64,000 nt of DNA, from positions 1,198,470-1,262,469 of the forward strand of contig NZ_JH992902.1 in the NCBI RefSeq assembly GCF_000315545.1. Direction: 5' to 3'. The stretch is from Selenomonas sp. F0473 (lineage in GTDB: Bacteria > Bacillota > Negativicutes > Selenomonadales > Selenomonadaceae). The first letter of the stretch is position 1. Each line of letters starts with the position of its first letter. A program made the position numbers and the translations under genes. Of the stretch, positions 63,630 through 64,000 are shown in pieces. A model generated the notes under the pieces. It was not told where the DNA came from, did not search any database, and saw only the letters and a list, made by a program, of their open reading frames with translations.

Positions 63630-63658
63630 ATTGTACCATGTCCGGTTCCGATCGTCAA
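63630..63658 (-). promoter_or_regulatory. Promoter of the antisense RNA
   Basis: Minus-strand TTGACG at 63653-63658 and TACAAT at 63630-63635, 17-base spacer. The -35 overlaps the stop of the following gene. Confidence 0.7.
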
Positions 63659-64000
63659 GGCTCCCCGATGCCGATAATCTCTTTCCAGATATACCCCTCG
63701 CGGACGCCCGAATCGCTGTAGAGGATATCCTCGGCCGCGAAGGTCTCGGCAAGCACGCGGGCAATGATCATACCGGGAACGATATTGTGCAAACGATCGG
63801 GCGCCGCACGCAGGAGGAGCACAGCGCGCTGCTCATCGAGCGGCTCTGGCGTGTTGAACATATCGATGAGCAGCGGCAGTGTCTCCACAGGCAAGAGGCG
63901 CGGCGCGCCCTCCGGATGCAGCAGCCCATACATGCGGCTCGCGCTGCTGAGCACGCCGCCAAGCCCGACCATATGCACGGCACGCAGCGCGCATACATCG
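63655..64000 (-). CDS. Ppx/GppA exopolyphosphatase family, C-terminal part (partial)
   Basis: About 114 residues are visible, reading from beyond the window edge to TGA at 63655. VHMVGLGGVLSSASRMYGL and the end, ILYSDSGVREGYIWKEI, match the C-terminal part of Ppx/GppA phosphatases that hydrolyse polyphosphate or pppGpp. The active-site region lies outside the window, so the substrate cannot be assigned. Confidence 0.75.
   Translation of the reverse strand, partial: DVCALRAVHMVGLGGVLSSASRMYGLLHPEGAPRLLPVETLPLLIDMFNTPEPLDEQRAVLLLRAAPDRLHNIVPGMIIARVLAETFAAEDILYSDSGVREGYIWKEIIGIGEP

Noticed and set aside
1-64000. CRISPR arrays, insertion sequences or rRNA genes
   Set aside because: No regularly spaced short repeats, transposase motifs or rRNA sequence could be seen on either strand.

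Overview
The window looks like a chromosome segment of a diderm Firmicute of the Negativicutes, close to Selenomonas. It combines an outer-membrane uptake machinery (ten TonB-dependent receptor genes, one of them broken, plus one receptor-derived chimera) with Firmicutes-type core genes: csaB next to DUF5693, a SecA with a C-terminal zinc motif, and type I and Doc-type toxin modules. GC content is high, with AT-rich promoter islands. No tonB/exbBD genes are visible.

Left part (1-14.3 kb, minus strand). Two consecutive transcription units each begin with a sigma-70 promoter, a cobalamin riboswitch and an intrinsic terminator. The first (promoter near 9.9 kb) encodes receptor - binding protein - receptor - receptor - binding protein - membrane protein (cut by the window edge). 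The second (promoter near 14.3 kb) is a tandem copy that has decayed. Its receptor carries one in-frame amber codon, and the next gene is an in-frame fusion of a receptor plug domain to a periplasmic binding protein.

Centre-left (14.4-29.4 kb). This is mostly core genome: a DASS carboxylate transporter, a DXS-like enzyme, a YcxB-like membrane protein, tRNA-Ala(CGC), a frameshifted GNAT acetyltransferase, an aldehyde dehydrogenase, csaB, DUF5693, DUF2993, prfB and secA. A dispersed intergenic repeat flanks prfB on both sides.

Centre-right (29.5-43.1 kb). A DASS permease on the plus strand converges on a riboswitch-controlled minus-strand operon. That operon holds two siderophore-type receptors, a five-gene Opp/Nik-family ABC importer and a third receptor. 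This suggests B12-repressed uptake of a metal chelate, possibly cobalt or nickel, or of a cobamide precursor.

Right part (43.5-64 kb). A plus-strand SHMT-like pseudoenzyme and a Doc-type toxin-antitoxin pair are followed by the fourth riboswitch operon (60.4 to 45.6 kb, minus). It carries receptor, permease, ATPase, permease, binding protein, receptor, binding protein, permease, ATPase, binding protein and a BtuB-like receptor. It is the most complete corrinoid import set in the window. Divergent from it lie a second copy of the DASS permease and a second SHMT-like pseudoenzyme. The window ends with a probable type I toxin/antisense-RNA module and the 3' end of a Ppx/GppA phosphatase.

Taken together, about 37 kb of the 64 kb appears to be under four near-copies of one B12-responsive control region. 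The most unusual items are the plug-binding-protein chimera, the two SHMT-like proteins that have lost the PLP lysine, and the unannotated small toxin with its antisense promoter. All functions are inferred from reading the sequence; no database search was run.
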